Shown: piece after piece, positions 58,158 to 64,000 of the stretch
Position numbering within the stretch: position 1 is the stretch's first letter
Layout: each line of letters begins with the position of its first letter
Origin: JAICJC01 sp963757605
GTDB taxonomy: Bacteria > Actinomycetota > Thermoleophilia > Gaiellales > JAICJC01
DNA length: 64,000 nt
Assembly: GCA_963757605.1 (NCBI GenBank)
Contig: CAVWSF010000005.1
Location: 1,364,001-1,428,000 of the forward strand
Reading direction: 5' to 3'
The notes under the pieces: model-generated
The model's database searches: none
What the model was told of the DNA's origin: nothing
What the model saw: the letters and a program-made list of their open reading frames with translations, nothing else
Position numbers and translations under genes: made by a program

Positions 58158-58839
58158 CGCGGAACCGTCCCTGCTCGTAGAGCGCGCGACCGACCACCAC
58201 GGCGTCCGCCCCGGCGCCCACCGCGGCGGTCACGTCGACCGGCGCGTAGACGCCACCGGCGGCGATGAGCTCGCCCGGGACGGCCGGCCGCAGCCGCCCG
58301 ATGAGGCTCACGTCGGGCCCCGCGCCCGTGCCGTCGCGCTCGATCGCCGTCACCGCCACGTCGCGCACGCCCGCCGCGACGAGCCGCTCGACCAAGGCCA
58401 GCGGATCCGTGCCCGAATCCTCCGCCCAGCCGCGCACACGCACGCTCCCCTGCAGGCAATCCACGGCCGCCACGACCCGGCCGGTCTCGCGGGCCAGCCG
58501 GCCCGCGGTCTCCGGCTCCTCGGCGGCGAGCGTCCCGACCAGGACGCGCCAGGCGCCCGTCTCGAGGGCGGCGGACACGTCGGCCGCGGTGCGGATGCCG
58601 CCGCCGAGCTGGAGCCGCACGCCGTCGAGGGCGGCGATCCGCTCCAGGATGCGGGCATGCCCGGTCGAGCGCGCCCCGTCTCGGGCGGCGTCCAGGTCGA
58701 CGACGTGGAGCCGGGCCACGCCTGCGGCGGCCAGCTCCTCGGCGACCGCGACCGGGTCGTCGGCATAGACGGTCGCGCGGTCGTAACGGCCCTGGTGCAA
58801 CCGCACCACCTGGCCGCCGAGGATGTCGATCGCGGGCAC
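58150..58839 (-). CDS. hisA: HisA phosphoribosyl isomerase
   Basis: A 229-residue beta/alpha-barrel (counted from GTG 58839): 'VPAIDILGGQVVRLHQGRYD' with the first catalytic Asp, 'LHVVDLDAARDG', 'LQLGGGIRTAADV', 'VVAAVDCLQGSVRVRGW' with the second Asp, and 'TAIERDGTGAGPDVSLI'. It isomerises ProFAR in histidine synthesis. An ATG at 58866 would lie within the operator palindrome and is less likely. The gene is divergent from the rest of the his genes. PriA-type dual activity (as in other actinobacteria lacking trpF) is possible but not testable here. Confidence 0.9.
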   Translation of the reverse strand: MPAIDILGGQVVRLHQGRYDRATVYADDPVAVAEELAAAGVARLHVVDLDAARDGARSTGHARILERIAALDGVRLQLGGGIRTAADVSAALETGAWRVLVGTLAAEEPETAGRLARETGRVVAAVDCLQGSVRVRGWAEDSGTDPLALVERLVAAGVRDVAVTAIERDGTGAGPDVSLIGRLRPAVPGELIAAGGVYAPVDVTAAVGAGADAVVVGRALYEQGRFRVA

Positions 58840-58857
58840 CGCATGCTTGCCCCATCG

Positions 58858-58881
58858 TTTTAGCATGCTAAAATGCTAGCA
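58858..58881. promoter_or_regulatory. Paired palindromes in the divergent hisA / his-operon promoter
   Basis: TTTTAGCATGCTAAAA (58858-58873) is a perfect 16-bp palindrome. It is followed directly by TGCTAGCA (58874-58881), an 8-bp palindrome with a CTAG core like half-sites of the E. coli TrpR operator. A -10-like TAAAAT (58869-58874) for the plus strand and TAAAAC for the minus strand fall within it. The ATG of the TrpR-like regulator follows 3 nt later. Likely operator for that regulator, controlling both directions. Confidence 0.65.
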
Positions 58882-58883
58882 CG

Positions 58884-59183
58884 ATGAGCGAATGGCGCAC
58901 TCCGGAGGTCGACGACCTGTGCGACGCGATCGTGGCGCTCAAGACGCGCGACGAGGCGGCCGCGTTCCTGCGCGACGTGTGCACGCTCCACGAGCTCGAG
59001 GTCCTGGCCCACCGGTGGCACGCCGCCCAGCTCCTCGACCGCGGCATCCCATACGCCGAGGTGGCGCGGACCGTGCGCGGCTCGACCGCCACCGTCACCC
59101 GCGTCGCCCACTGGCTGCGGCACGGCGAGGGCGGCTACAGGCTCGTGCTCGACCGCCGCGGCCGCTCCACGAGGCGGCCGTGA
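58884..59183 (+). CDS. TrpR-family regulator (YerC/YecD-like), probable histidine regulator
   Basis: A 99-residue helical protein of the TrpR-related YerC/YecD group: 'VDDLCDAIVALKTRDEAAAFLRDVCTLHELEVLAHRWHAAQLLDRGIPYAEVARTVRGSTATVTRVAHWL' follows the TrpR repressor helix pattern with a helix-turn-helix at about 52-75. As first gene of the his operon, coupled by GTGA to hisG and preceded by paired palindromes, it probably represses his genes. TrpR-family HisR regulators are known in Firmicutes, from general knowledge. The ligand (histidine or other) is inferred. Confidence 0.85.
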   Translation: MSEWRTPEVDDLCDAIVALKTRDEAAAFLRDVCTLHELEVLAHRWHAAQLLDRGIPYAEVARTVRGSTATVTRVAHWLRHGEGGYRLVLDRRGRSTRRP

Positions 59184-60040
59184 CGCGCCCGTTCCGGCTG
59201 GCGCTGCCCTCGAAGGGCCGGCTGCACGCCCCGGCGCTCGAGCTGGCGCGGGCCGCCGGCGTCGAGGTCGACGTCAACGGCCGGGCGCTCCACGCCCACT
59301 GCTCGAGGTGGGACATCGAGGTGCTGTTCGCCCGGGCCGACGACATCCCGGCGTGGACGGCCGACGGCGCCGTCGACGCCGCCGTCGCAGGGCGCGACCA
59401 GATCGTCGAGGCGGCAGCCGAGGTCGACGAGCTCGTGCCGCTCGGGTTCGGCCGCTGCGCGCTCGAGGTGGCGGTACCGGCCGCAGGCGCCATCGCCGAG
59501 GTCGGCGCGCTCGACGGCGGCCGGGTCGCGACGGCGCACCCGCGCACGGCGGCGGCGTTCTTCGCCGCGGAGGGCCTGGCCGTCGAGACCGTCCCGATCC
59601 GCGGGTCGGTCGAGCTGGCGCCGCGGCTCGACGCCGCCGACGGCATCGTCGACCTCGTCTCGAGCGGCGACACCCTGCGCCAGAACGGCCTGCGCTCCAT
59701 CGCGACGGTGCTCGAGTCCGAGGCGACGCTGGTCGCCCGCCGCGACCTGGACGGCCGCGCCCGCGCGGTCGCGAGCGAGCTGGCGACCGTGATCGAGAGC
59801 GTGGTGGCCGCGCGCGGCAAGCGCTACCTCATGCTGAACGCGCCTGACGAGTCGCTCGACGACGTGATCGCGCTCCTGCCCGGGATGGACTCCCCGACCG
59901 TGCTGCCGCTGGCGCGCGGCGGCCTGCACGCCGTCCACGCCGTCGTGGACGCCGAGGCGGTGGCCGACCTCCTGGCCCCGCTCCAGGCGGCCGGAGCCCG
60001 CTCCCTGCTCGTGCTCCCGATCCAGAACCTCATTCCATGA
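59180..60040 (+). CDS. hisG: ATP phosphoribosyltransferase, long form
   Basis: A 286-residue enzyme: 'FRLALPSKGRLHAPALELARAAGV', 'LFARADDIPAWTADGAVDAAVAGRDQIVE', 'VATAHPRTAAAFFAAEGL', 'RGSVELAPRLDAADGIVDLVSSGDTLRQNGL' (PRPP loop). The C-terminal ACT-like domain ('GKRYLMLNAPDESLDDVIALLPGM', 'VLPLARGGLHAVHAVV') makes it the long, self-regulated form that does not need HisZ. First step of histidine synthesis and target of histidine feedback. GTG 59180 overlaps the regulator's stop; its stop overlaps the hisC start (ATGA). Confidence 0.95.
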   Translation: MTRPFRLALPSKGRLHAPALELARAAGVEVDVNGRALHAHCSRWDIEVLFARADDIPAWTADGAVDAAVAGRDQIVEAAAEVDELVPLGFGRCALEVAVPAAGAIAEVGALDGGRVATAHPRTAAAFFAAEGLAVETVPIRGSVELAPRLDAADGIVDLVSSGDTLRQNGLRSIATVLESEATLVARRDLDGRARAVASELATVIESVVAARGKRYLMLNAPDESLDDVIALLPGMDSPTVLPLARGGLHAVHAVVDAEAVADLLAPLQAAGARSLLVLPIQNLIP

Positions 60041-61677
60041 CTGAAAAATTGGGGTCAGACCCCAATTTTTCAGCGGCTGTCACGGCGCCGCCGATCCGCG
60101 CCGACCTGCTCGACGCCGAGCCCTACCACTGGGAGGAAGGCCTGCCCGAGGGGCGGCTGCGCCGGTTCGACATGAACCTCTCGCCGGTGCCTCCGGCCTG
60201 GTACGGCCGGGCGGTTGCGACGCTCGGCCGGGTGGCGGTGCAGAGCTACCCCGACGCGACCTACATCGGCCTCAAGGAGGCGATCGGGGAGCACACCGGC
60301 TTCGACCCGGACTGCGTCGTGCTGACGGGCGGGGCCGACGAGGCGGCCCAGCTGTGCGCGCTCCTCACGCTGCGCCCGGGTGACGAGGCGTACGTGCGGC
60401 GCCCGTTCTACTCCTGGTACGCCAACGTCACCCGCCTGGCCGGCGCCACCCTCGCGCACGAGCCGTCGCCGCGGGTGCGGCTGTGGTGGTCGTGCGTGCC
60501 CCACAACCCGACCGGGGCCGACGCGACCGACGACGACGTCGCCGACCGCGACGGCCTGATCGTGATCGACCAGGCGTACGTGGAGTTCGGCGGCCGCGAC
60601 CTGGCCCGGCTGGCCCGCGAGCGCGAGAACACGGTGATCCTGCGCACGTTCTCGAAGGCGTTCGCACTCGCCGGCGCGCGCATCGGCTACATCCTGGCTC
60701 CGCCCGCCATCGCCCGCCGTCTGGACGCGATCCGCCCGCCCGCGTCGATCTCGACCTTCTCGGTGGCGCTGGCCGCGATGGCGCTGCGCGACGCCGACGA
60801 GATGCGCGCTCGCGCCTCGGCGACCGTCGCCGAGCGCGACCGCATGGCGGGGGCGCTTCGGAGCGCCGGCCTCGAGGTCGCCGACTCGTGCGCCAACTTC
60901 CTGCTCGTCGACGTGGGCGAGCCGGCCGCGGGCGTCTCGAAGCGACTGCTTGACCAGGGCCTGGTCGTGCGGACGTTCGCCGACCCTGCGCTCGCGACCC
61001 ACATCCGCATCAGCCCCGCCACCATCGCCGACGACGACGTCCTGCTCGCCGCGCTGGGCGCGCGGGCGGCTCCGAGTGCGCCGGCCGCCGAGGCCCGGGT
61101 GGGAACCGCCGAGCGCCGCACCGCCGAGACCGACGTCCTCTGCCGGGTGGTACTGGACGGCACCGGCCGGGCGGCCGTGGCGACCGGCATCGGCATGCTC
61201 GACCACATGCTGACCGCGCTCGCCGCCCATTCGCTGATCGACGTCGAGCTCCAATGCACCGGCGACCTGTGGGTGGACGAGCACCACACCGTCGAGGACG
61301 TCGCCATCGTCCTCGGCCAGGCACTCGACGCAGCCCTCGGCGACCGGGCCGGCATCGCCCGGTTCGGCGACGCCCGCGCGCCGCTCGACGAAGCCCTGGC
61401 CCACGCGACCGTCGACCTGGGCGGCCGCGGGGTCTCGGCAGTCGAGCTGCCGTTCGCGGGCGAGCGGATCGGAGTCCTGCCGGGCAGCCTCGTCCCCCAC
61501 TTCTTCGACACGCTGGCGCGGAGCGGCCGGATCGGGATCCACGTCTCTGGCGCGGGCGTCGACGACCACCACGTGCTCGAGGCCGCCTTCAAGGCGCTGG
61601 CGCGCGCGCTCCGGGGGGCCGTCGCGCTGGACGAGCGGCGGGCGGGAGCGATCCCCTCCACGAAGGGCACCCTGTGA
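60037..61677 (+). CDS. hisC-hisB: Histidinol-phosphate aminotransferase / imidazoleglycerol-phosphate dehydratase fusion
   Basis: A 546-residue fusion. Residues ~15-345 are a type I PLP aminotransferase (HisC): 'DMNLSPVPPAWYG', 'VVLTGGADEAAQLCALL', 'CVPHNPTGADATD', 'LIVIDQAYVEFGG', PLP lysine in 'LRTFSKAFALAGARIGY', 'THIRISPATIADDDVLLAAL'. After a short Ala/Pro linker, ~355-546 are IGPD (HisB): 'GTGRAAVATGIGMLDHMLTALAAHS', 'DEHHTVEDVAIVLGQAL', 'GVDDHHVLEAAFKALARAL'. It carries out steps 6 and 7 of the pathway in one chain. Residues 2-12 are encoded by the inserted palindrome at 60041-60073. hisD, usual neighbour, is missing. Confidence 0.9.
   Translation: MTEKLGSDPNFSAAVTAPPIRADLLDAEPYHWEEGLPEGRLRRFDMNLSPVPPAWYGRAVATLGRVAVQSYPDATYIGLKEAIGEHTGFDPDCVVLTGGADEAAQLCALLTLRPGDEAYVRRPFYSWYANVTRLAGATLAHEPSPRVRLWWSCVPHNPTGADATDDDVADRDGLIVIDQAYVEFGGRDLARLARERENTVILRTFSKAFALAGARIGYILAPPAIARRLDAIRPPASISTFSVALAAMALRDADEMRARASATVAERDRMAGALRSAGLEVADSCANFLLVDVGEPAAGVSKRLLDQGLVVRTFADPALATHIRISPATIADDDVLLAALGARAAPSAPAAEARVGTAERRTAETDVLCRVVLDGTGRAAVATGIGMLDHMLTALAAHSLIDVELQCTGDLWVDEHHTVEDVAIVLGQALDAALGDRAGIARFGDARAPLDEALAHATVDLGGRGVSAVELPFAGERIGVLPGSLVPHFFDTLARSGRIGIHVSGAGVDDHHVLEAAFKALARALRGAVALDERRAGAIPSTKGTL
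60041..60073. repeat. 33-bp palindrome (REP/RAYT-like) inserted behind the hisC start codon
   Basis: Two 16-bp arms, CTGAAAAATTGGGGTC and its exact reverse complement, flank one central A. The element is 33 bp, so it keeps the hisC frame. Removing it gives ATG ACG GCT GTC ACG, an unbroken start, and no target duplication is left. Its AT-rich arms contrast with the surrounding GC-rich DNA. GGGGTC-GACCCC palindromes near Y1/REP-type transposases are known to me from other genomes, but no such transposase is in this window. Confidence 0.8.
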
Positions 61678-62294
61678 GGCGAGACACCGTCACGGTGGTC
61701 GACTACGGCGCCGGCAACCTGCGCAGCCTGCGGGCGGCGCTCGAGCGGCTCGACGTCGACGTCGAGGTGACCACGCGCCCAGGCGACGTCGAGCGCGCCG
61801 GGATCGTCGTCGTCCCCGGCGTGGGAGCGGCCGGCCCCGCGATGGAGCGGCTCCAGACGGCGGGACTCGCCACGGCGATCCGGGCCGCCGCCGAGCGCGG
61901 CGCCAACATCCTCGGCATCTGCCTGGGCCTGCAGCTCCTCTTCGAGCGAAGCGAGGAAGGCAACACGGAGTGCCTGGGCCTCCTGCCCGGCACCGTCCGC
62001 CGCATCGACTGGGCCGCGACGGTGCCGCACATGGGCTGGAACGACGTCACGCCGGCCGGCGGCGATGCCCTCGAGAACACGCTCCCGGCCGTCTGCTACT
62101 TCGCCCACACGTACGTGGCCGAGCCCGCGGACGCCGGCGACGTCGTCGCCACGACCGAGCTCGACGGCCGGCCGTTCGCCTCCGCAGTCGCGCGCGGGCG
62201 GGTGGCGGCGGTGCAGTTTCACCCGGAGCGCAGCGGGCGGGCCGGCCGCGCCCTCCTGGCGGCGCTCCTGCGCAGGGCGGCCGATGCTTCGTAG
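61674..62294 (+). CDS. hisH: Imidazole glycerol phosphate synthase subunit HisH
   Basis: A 206-residue glutamine amidotransferase: 'VTVVDYGAGNLRSLRAALERL', oxyanion/nucleophile region 'GANILGICLGLQLLFERSEEG' with the catalytic Cys, 'VPHMGWNDV', 'CYFAHTYVAEP' and 'AAVQFHPERSG' with the His and Glu. It supplies ammonia to HisF. The start is GTG 61674, overlapping the hisCB stop by GTGA. Confidence 0.95.
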   Translation: MRRDTVTVVDYGAGNLRSLRAALERLDVDVEVTTRPGDVERAGIVVVPGVGAAGPAMERLQTAGLATAIRAAAERGANILGICLGLQLLFERSEEGNTECLGLLPGTVRRIDWAATVPHMGWNDVTPAGGDALENTLPAVCYFAHTYVAEPADAGDVVATTELDGRPFASAVARGRVAAVQFHPERSGRAGRALLAALLRRAADAS

Positions 62295-63036
62295 GCGGAT
62301 CATCCCGTGCCTGGACGTCCGCCGCGGCCGCCTGGTGAAGGGCATCCGCTTCCGCGACCTGCGCGACTGCGGCGACCCGGTCGACGCGGCGGCCCGGTAT
62401 GCCAACGCGGGCGCCGACGAGATCGTGTGGCTCAACATCTCGGCGGGCGACGAGGCCTGGATGGAGCTCCTGCGCGCCGTCGAGCGCGCGGCCCGCCGGG
62501 TCGACGTGCCCCTGTGCGTGGGCGGCGGCGTCGACGGGTTCGAGCGTGCACGCGACCTGCTCCTGGCCGGGGCCGACAAGGTGAGCGTCAACACGGCAGC
62601 CCTCGACCGGCCCGAGCTCCTCTCCGAGCTGGCGGGGCAGCTGGGATCGCAGTGCGTTGTCGTCGCTGTGGACGCGGCCCGCGCGAACGGCGGCTGGGAG
62701 GCGCACGCGGCCGCCGGCAGCCGCGCGACGGGCCGCGACGTCGTCGACTGGTCACGCGAGGCGGTCGAGCGCGGCGCGGGCGAGCTCCTCGTCACGAGCA
62801 TCGACGCCGACGGCGGCCACGCCGGCTACGACCTCGACCTCATCGCCGCGGTCTCGAACGCCGTGCGCGTCCCGGTGGTCGCCTCGGGAGGGGCCGGCGG
62901 ACCGGCCGACATGGCTGCGGCCCTTTCCGCCGGCGCCTCTGCGGCGCTGGCCGCGTCGATCTTCCACGACGGCGAGGCGTCGGTGGCCGATGTGAAGCAG
63001 GAGGTGGCCGCATGCGGCCTTCCCGTCCGCTCGTGA
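62284..63036 (+). CDS. hisF: Imidazole glycerol phosphate synthase subunit HisF
   Basis: A 250-residue beta/alpha barrel: 'RRRIIPCLDVRRGRLVKGIRF' with the first catalytic Asp, 'LCVGGGVDGFERARDLLLAGADKVSVNTAAL', 'CVVVAVDAARANGGWEAHAAAGSRATG' with the second Asp, and 'SGGAGGPADMAAALSAGASAALAASIFH'. Two places depart from the usual pattern: 'EIVWLNISAG' for a VFLDI-type strand, and 'SIDADGGHAGYD' for S-DRDGT-GYD. The catalytic aspartates are kept, so it is probably active. ATG 62284 overlaps hisH by 11 nt. Confidence 0.94.
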   Translation: MLRRRIIPCLDVRRGRLVKGIRFRDLRDCGDPVDAAARYANAGADEIVWLNISAGDEAWMELLRAVERAARRVDVPLCVGGGVDGFERARDLLLAGADKVSVNTAALDRPELLSELAGQLGSQCVVVAVDAARANGGWEAHAAAGSRATGRDVVDWSREAVERGAGELLVTSIDADGGHAGYDLDLIAAVSNAVRVPVVASGGAGGPADMAAALSAGASAALAASIFHDGEASVADVKQEVAACGLPVRS

Positions 63037-63611
63037 GCATCCCCGAGGGCGCCCTCATGCCGTGCGTCGTCCAGCACGCCGACACCGGGCGCGTGCTGAT
63101 GCTGGCCTACATGGACGCCGAGGCGCTCGAGGCGACCGTCGAGACCGGCTTCGGCCACTTCCACTCCCGCTCACGCGGGCGGCTCTGGAAGAAGGGCGAG
63201 ACCTCGGGCAACATCCTCGCGGTGACGTCCCTGGCGACCGACTGCGACGGCGACGCCATCCTGATGCTGGCGCTGCCGGCCGGGCCGACATGCCACACCG
63301 GTTCCGAGTCGTGCTTCGACGCGGCCGCTCCGGCGCTGTGCGACCTGGCCGGGACGATCGCCGAGCGGGCGGCGTCGGGCGAGGGCCGCTCGTACGTCGC
63401 CGGCCTCCTGGCCGAAGCGCGGGAGTCGCGCCAGCGGAAAGTCGGCGAGGAGGCGGTCGAGACCGTCCTCGCCCAGCCGGGCAGCGATCACCTCGTGTCG
63501 GAGGTGGCAGACCTCTGGTTCCACTCGATGGTGCTCCTCCAGGGCGACGGCCGCGATCCGCTCGCACCCCTCGCGGAGCTCGGCAGGAGGCGGCGCGATC
63601 CCGCTGTGTGA
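63012..63611 (+). CDS. hisI: Phosphoribosyl-AMP cyclohydrolase / phosphoribosyl-ATP pyrophosphatase (HisIE)
   Basis: A 199-residue fusion. HisI part: 'MPCVVQHADTGRVLMLAYMDAEALEATVETG', 'HFHSRSRGRLWKKGETSGN', zinc/Mg ligands in 'LATDCDGDAILMLALPAGPTCHTGSESCF'. HisE part from ~110: 'SYVAGLLAEARESRQRKVGEEAVETVLAQPG' and 'EVADLWFHSMVLL'. Catalyses steps 2 and 3. ATG 63012 has a textbook AGGAGG site (62999-63004) at 7 nt; GTG 63033, overlapping the hisF stop, is the alternative. Last his gene of the operon. Confidence 0.95.
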   Translation: MRPSRPLVSIPEGALMPCVVQHADTGRVLMLAYMDAEALEATVETGFGHFHSRSRGRLWKKGETSGNILAVTSLATDCDGDAILMLALPAGPTCHTGSESCFDAAAPALCDLAGTIAERAASGEGRSYVAGLLAEARESRQRKVGEEAVETVLAQPGSDHLVSEVADLWFHSMVLLQGDGRDPLAPLAELGRRRRDPAV

Positions 63612-63649
63612 GCCGGATTGGAAACTGACACGTGTAACGCGTTTCTCGC

Positions 63650-63678
63650 TTGACACGATCTGGATGCTGAGGTATCCC
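63650..63678 (+). promoter_or_regulatory. Sigma-70-type promoter upstream of the Wzz-like gene
   Basis: A perfect TTGACA (63650-63655) and a weaker TATCCC (63673-63678) are 17 nt apart in the 120-bp gap after hisIE. An ACACGTGT palindrome lies just upstream (63628-63635). Unlike many promoters in the window it drives a message with a leader of about 45 nt and a strong ribosome site (ggaggaagg, 63721-63729). Confidence 0.55.
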
Positions 63679-63731
63679 TGGCGAACGGGTACCATTCGGC
63701 CCGTCGCTTTGCCTTTTCAGGGAGGAAGGTC

Positions 63732-64000
63732 GTGATCGACGAAATTGGGCGTCCGGGCCGGCCCATGGCCGACTACGTGCGAGTGATCCGACGCGGATGG
63801 TGGATCGTCGCCACGACGCTCGTCCTCGTCACCGCCGTGACCTACTTCGTGTCGTCCCGGCAGGCGGCGCTCTACCAGGCGACGGCCGACGACCTGATCA
63901 CGACGCTCGACCTCAACAATCCGACGTCGAACACGCACACGTCGTCGGGGAGCGCCGCGCAGTACGTCCAGACGATGGCCCAGGTGGCTCAGAGCGAGCA
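63732..64000 (+). CDS. Wzz-like polysaccharide chain-length/tyrosine-kinase adaptor, N-terminal part
   Basis: A partial gene that runs off the window (89 residues seen). GTG 63732 follows a strong ribosome site. The sequence 'MADYVRVIRRGWWIVATTLVLVTAVTYFVSSRQAALYQATADDLI' has the cytoplasmic start, first membrane helix and beginning of the extracytoplasmic region typical of Wzz/BY-kinase proteins that control exopolysaccharide length. It suggests that a polysaccharide cluster begins here. The kinase domain, if present, is beyond the edge. Confidence 0.75.
   Translation, partial: MIDEIGRPGRPMADYVRVIRRGWWIVATTLVLVTAVTYFVSSRQAALYQATADDLITTLDLNNPTSNTHTSSGSAAQYVQTMAQVAQSE

Overview
The window is very GC-rich, gene-dense bacterial DNA with many GTG starts and 1-14 nt gene overlaps. 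The gene content fits a high-GC actinobacterium: DivIVA, class E-type sortase, YerC/TrpR-like regulator, DUF1385, trehalose enzymes and an M28-like membrane protein. Deep actinobacterial lineages such as Thermoleophilia (Gaiellales/Solirubrobacterales) are my best guess, by inference only. The DNA looks chromosomal: mostly housekeeping and biosynthetic genes, one tRNA, no phage, plasmid or CRISPR signature.

Layout. 1-16.7 kb: assorted housekeeping genes in short runs of changing strand (secreted beta-helix protein, Mrp ATPase, inositol-phosphatase-like enzyme, DUF1015, YhaM-like nuclease, YncE/phosphoesterase, YchF, methylmalonyl-CoA epimerase, FtsH-like protease, frameshifted DUF1385, M20 peptidase, RarA). 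A 205-bp element with 20-bp perfect terminal inverted repeats sits at 3231-3435. 16.7-22.5 kb: lipoprotein, arginase, two EamA transporters, DivIVA coupled to a redoxin/degenerate HD-GYP fusion, and a broken beta-propeller gene. 22.56-31.6 kb: tRNA-Phe, a strong hairpin, then a 12-gene minus-strand operon (moaC, mog, ubiA-like, ccmA, ccmB, ccmC, a small ccmD-like gene, hemA, hemC, cobA-hemD fusion, methyltransferase, SAM hydrolase-like) in which every adjacent pair overlaps.

31.8-37.5 kb: two-component system, a TreT-like glycosyltransferase, trehalose-6-phosphate synthase and an arginase-like protein, all on the minus strand. 37.5-44.6 kb: M28-like membrane protein and sortase (+), then MoeA, a class A PBP, MscS and a small membrane protein (-). 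44.6-51.9 kb: a plus-strand run with a binding lipoprotein, HAD hydrolase, trans-sulfuration enzyme, CPBP protease, chorismate mutase and a MacB/FtsX-type ABC transporter.

51.9-58.1 kb: an argR-argF-argG-argH-proB-proA operon on the minus strand, with a perfect 16-bp palindrome over the -35 of its promoter. 58.15-63.6 kb: histidine biosynthesis. hisA (-) diverges from a TrpR-like regulator-hisG-hisCB(fused)-hisH-hisF-hisIE operon (+), with paired palindromes in the shared promoter. A 33-bp near-perfect palindrome is inserted in frame right behind the hisC start codon. hisD is absent from the cluster. The window ends in the start of a Wzz-like polysaccharide gene.

Several monocistronic or first genes have a TAnnnT box 6-11 nt before the start codon, which suggests that leaderless transcripts are common here.
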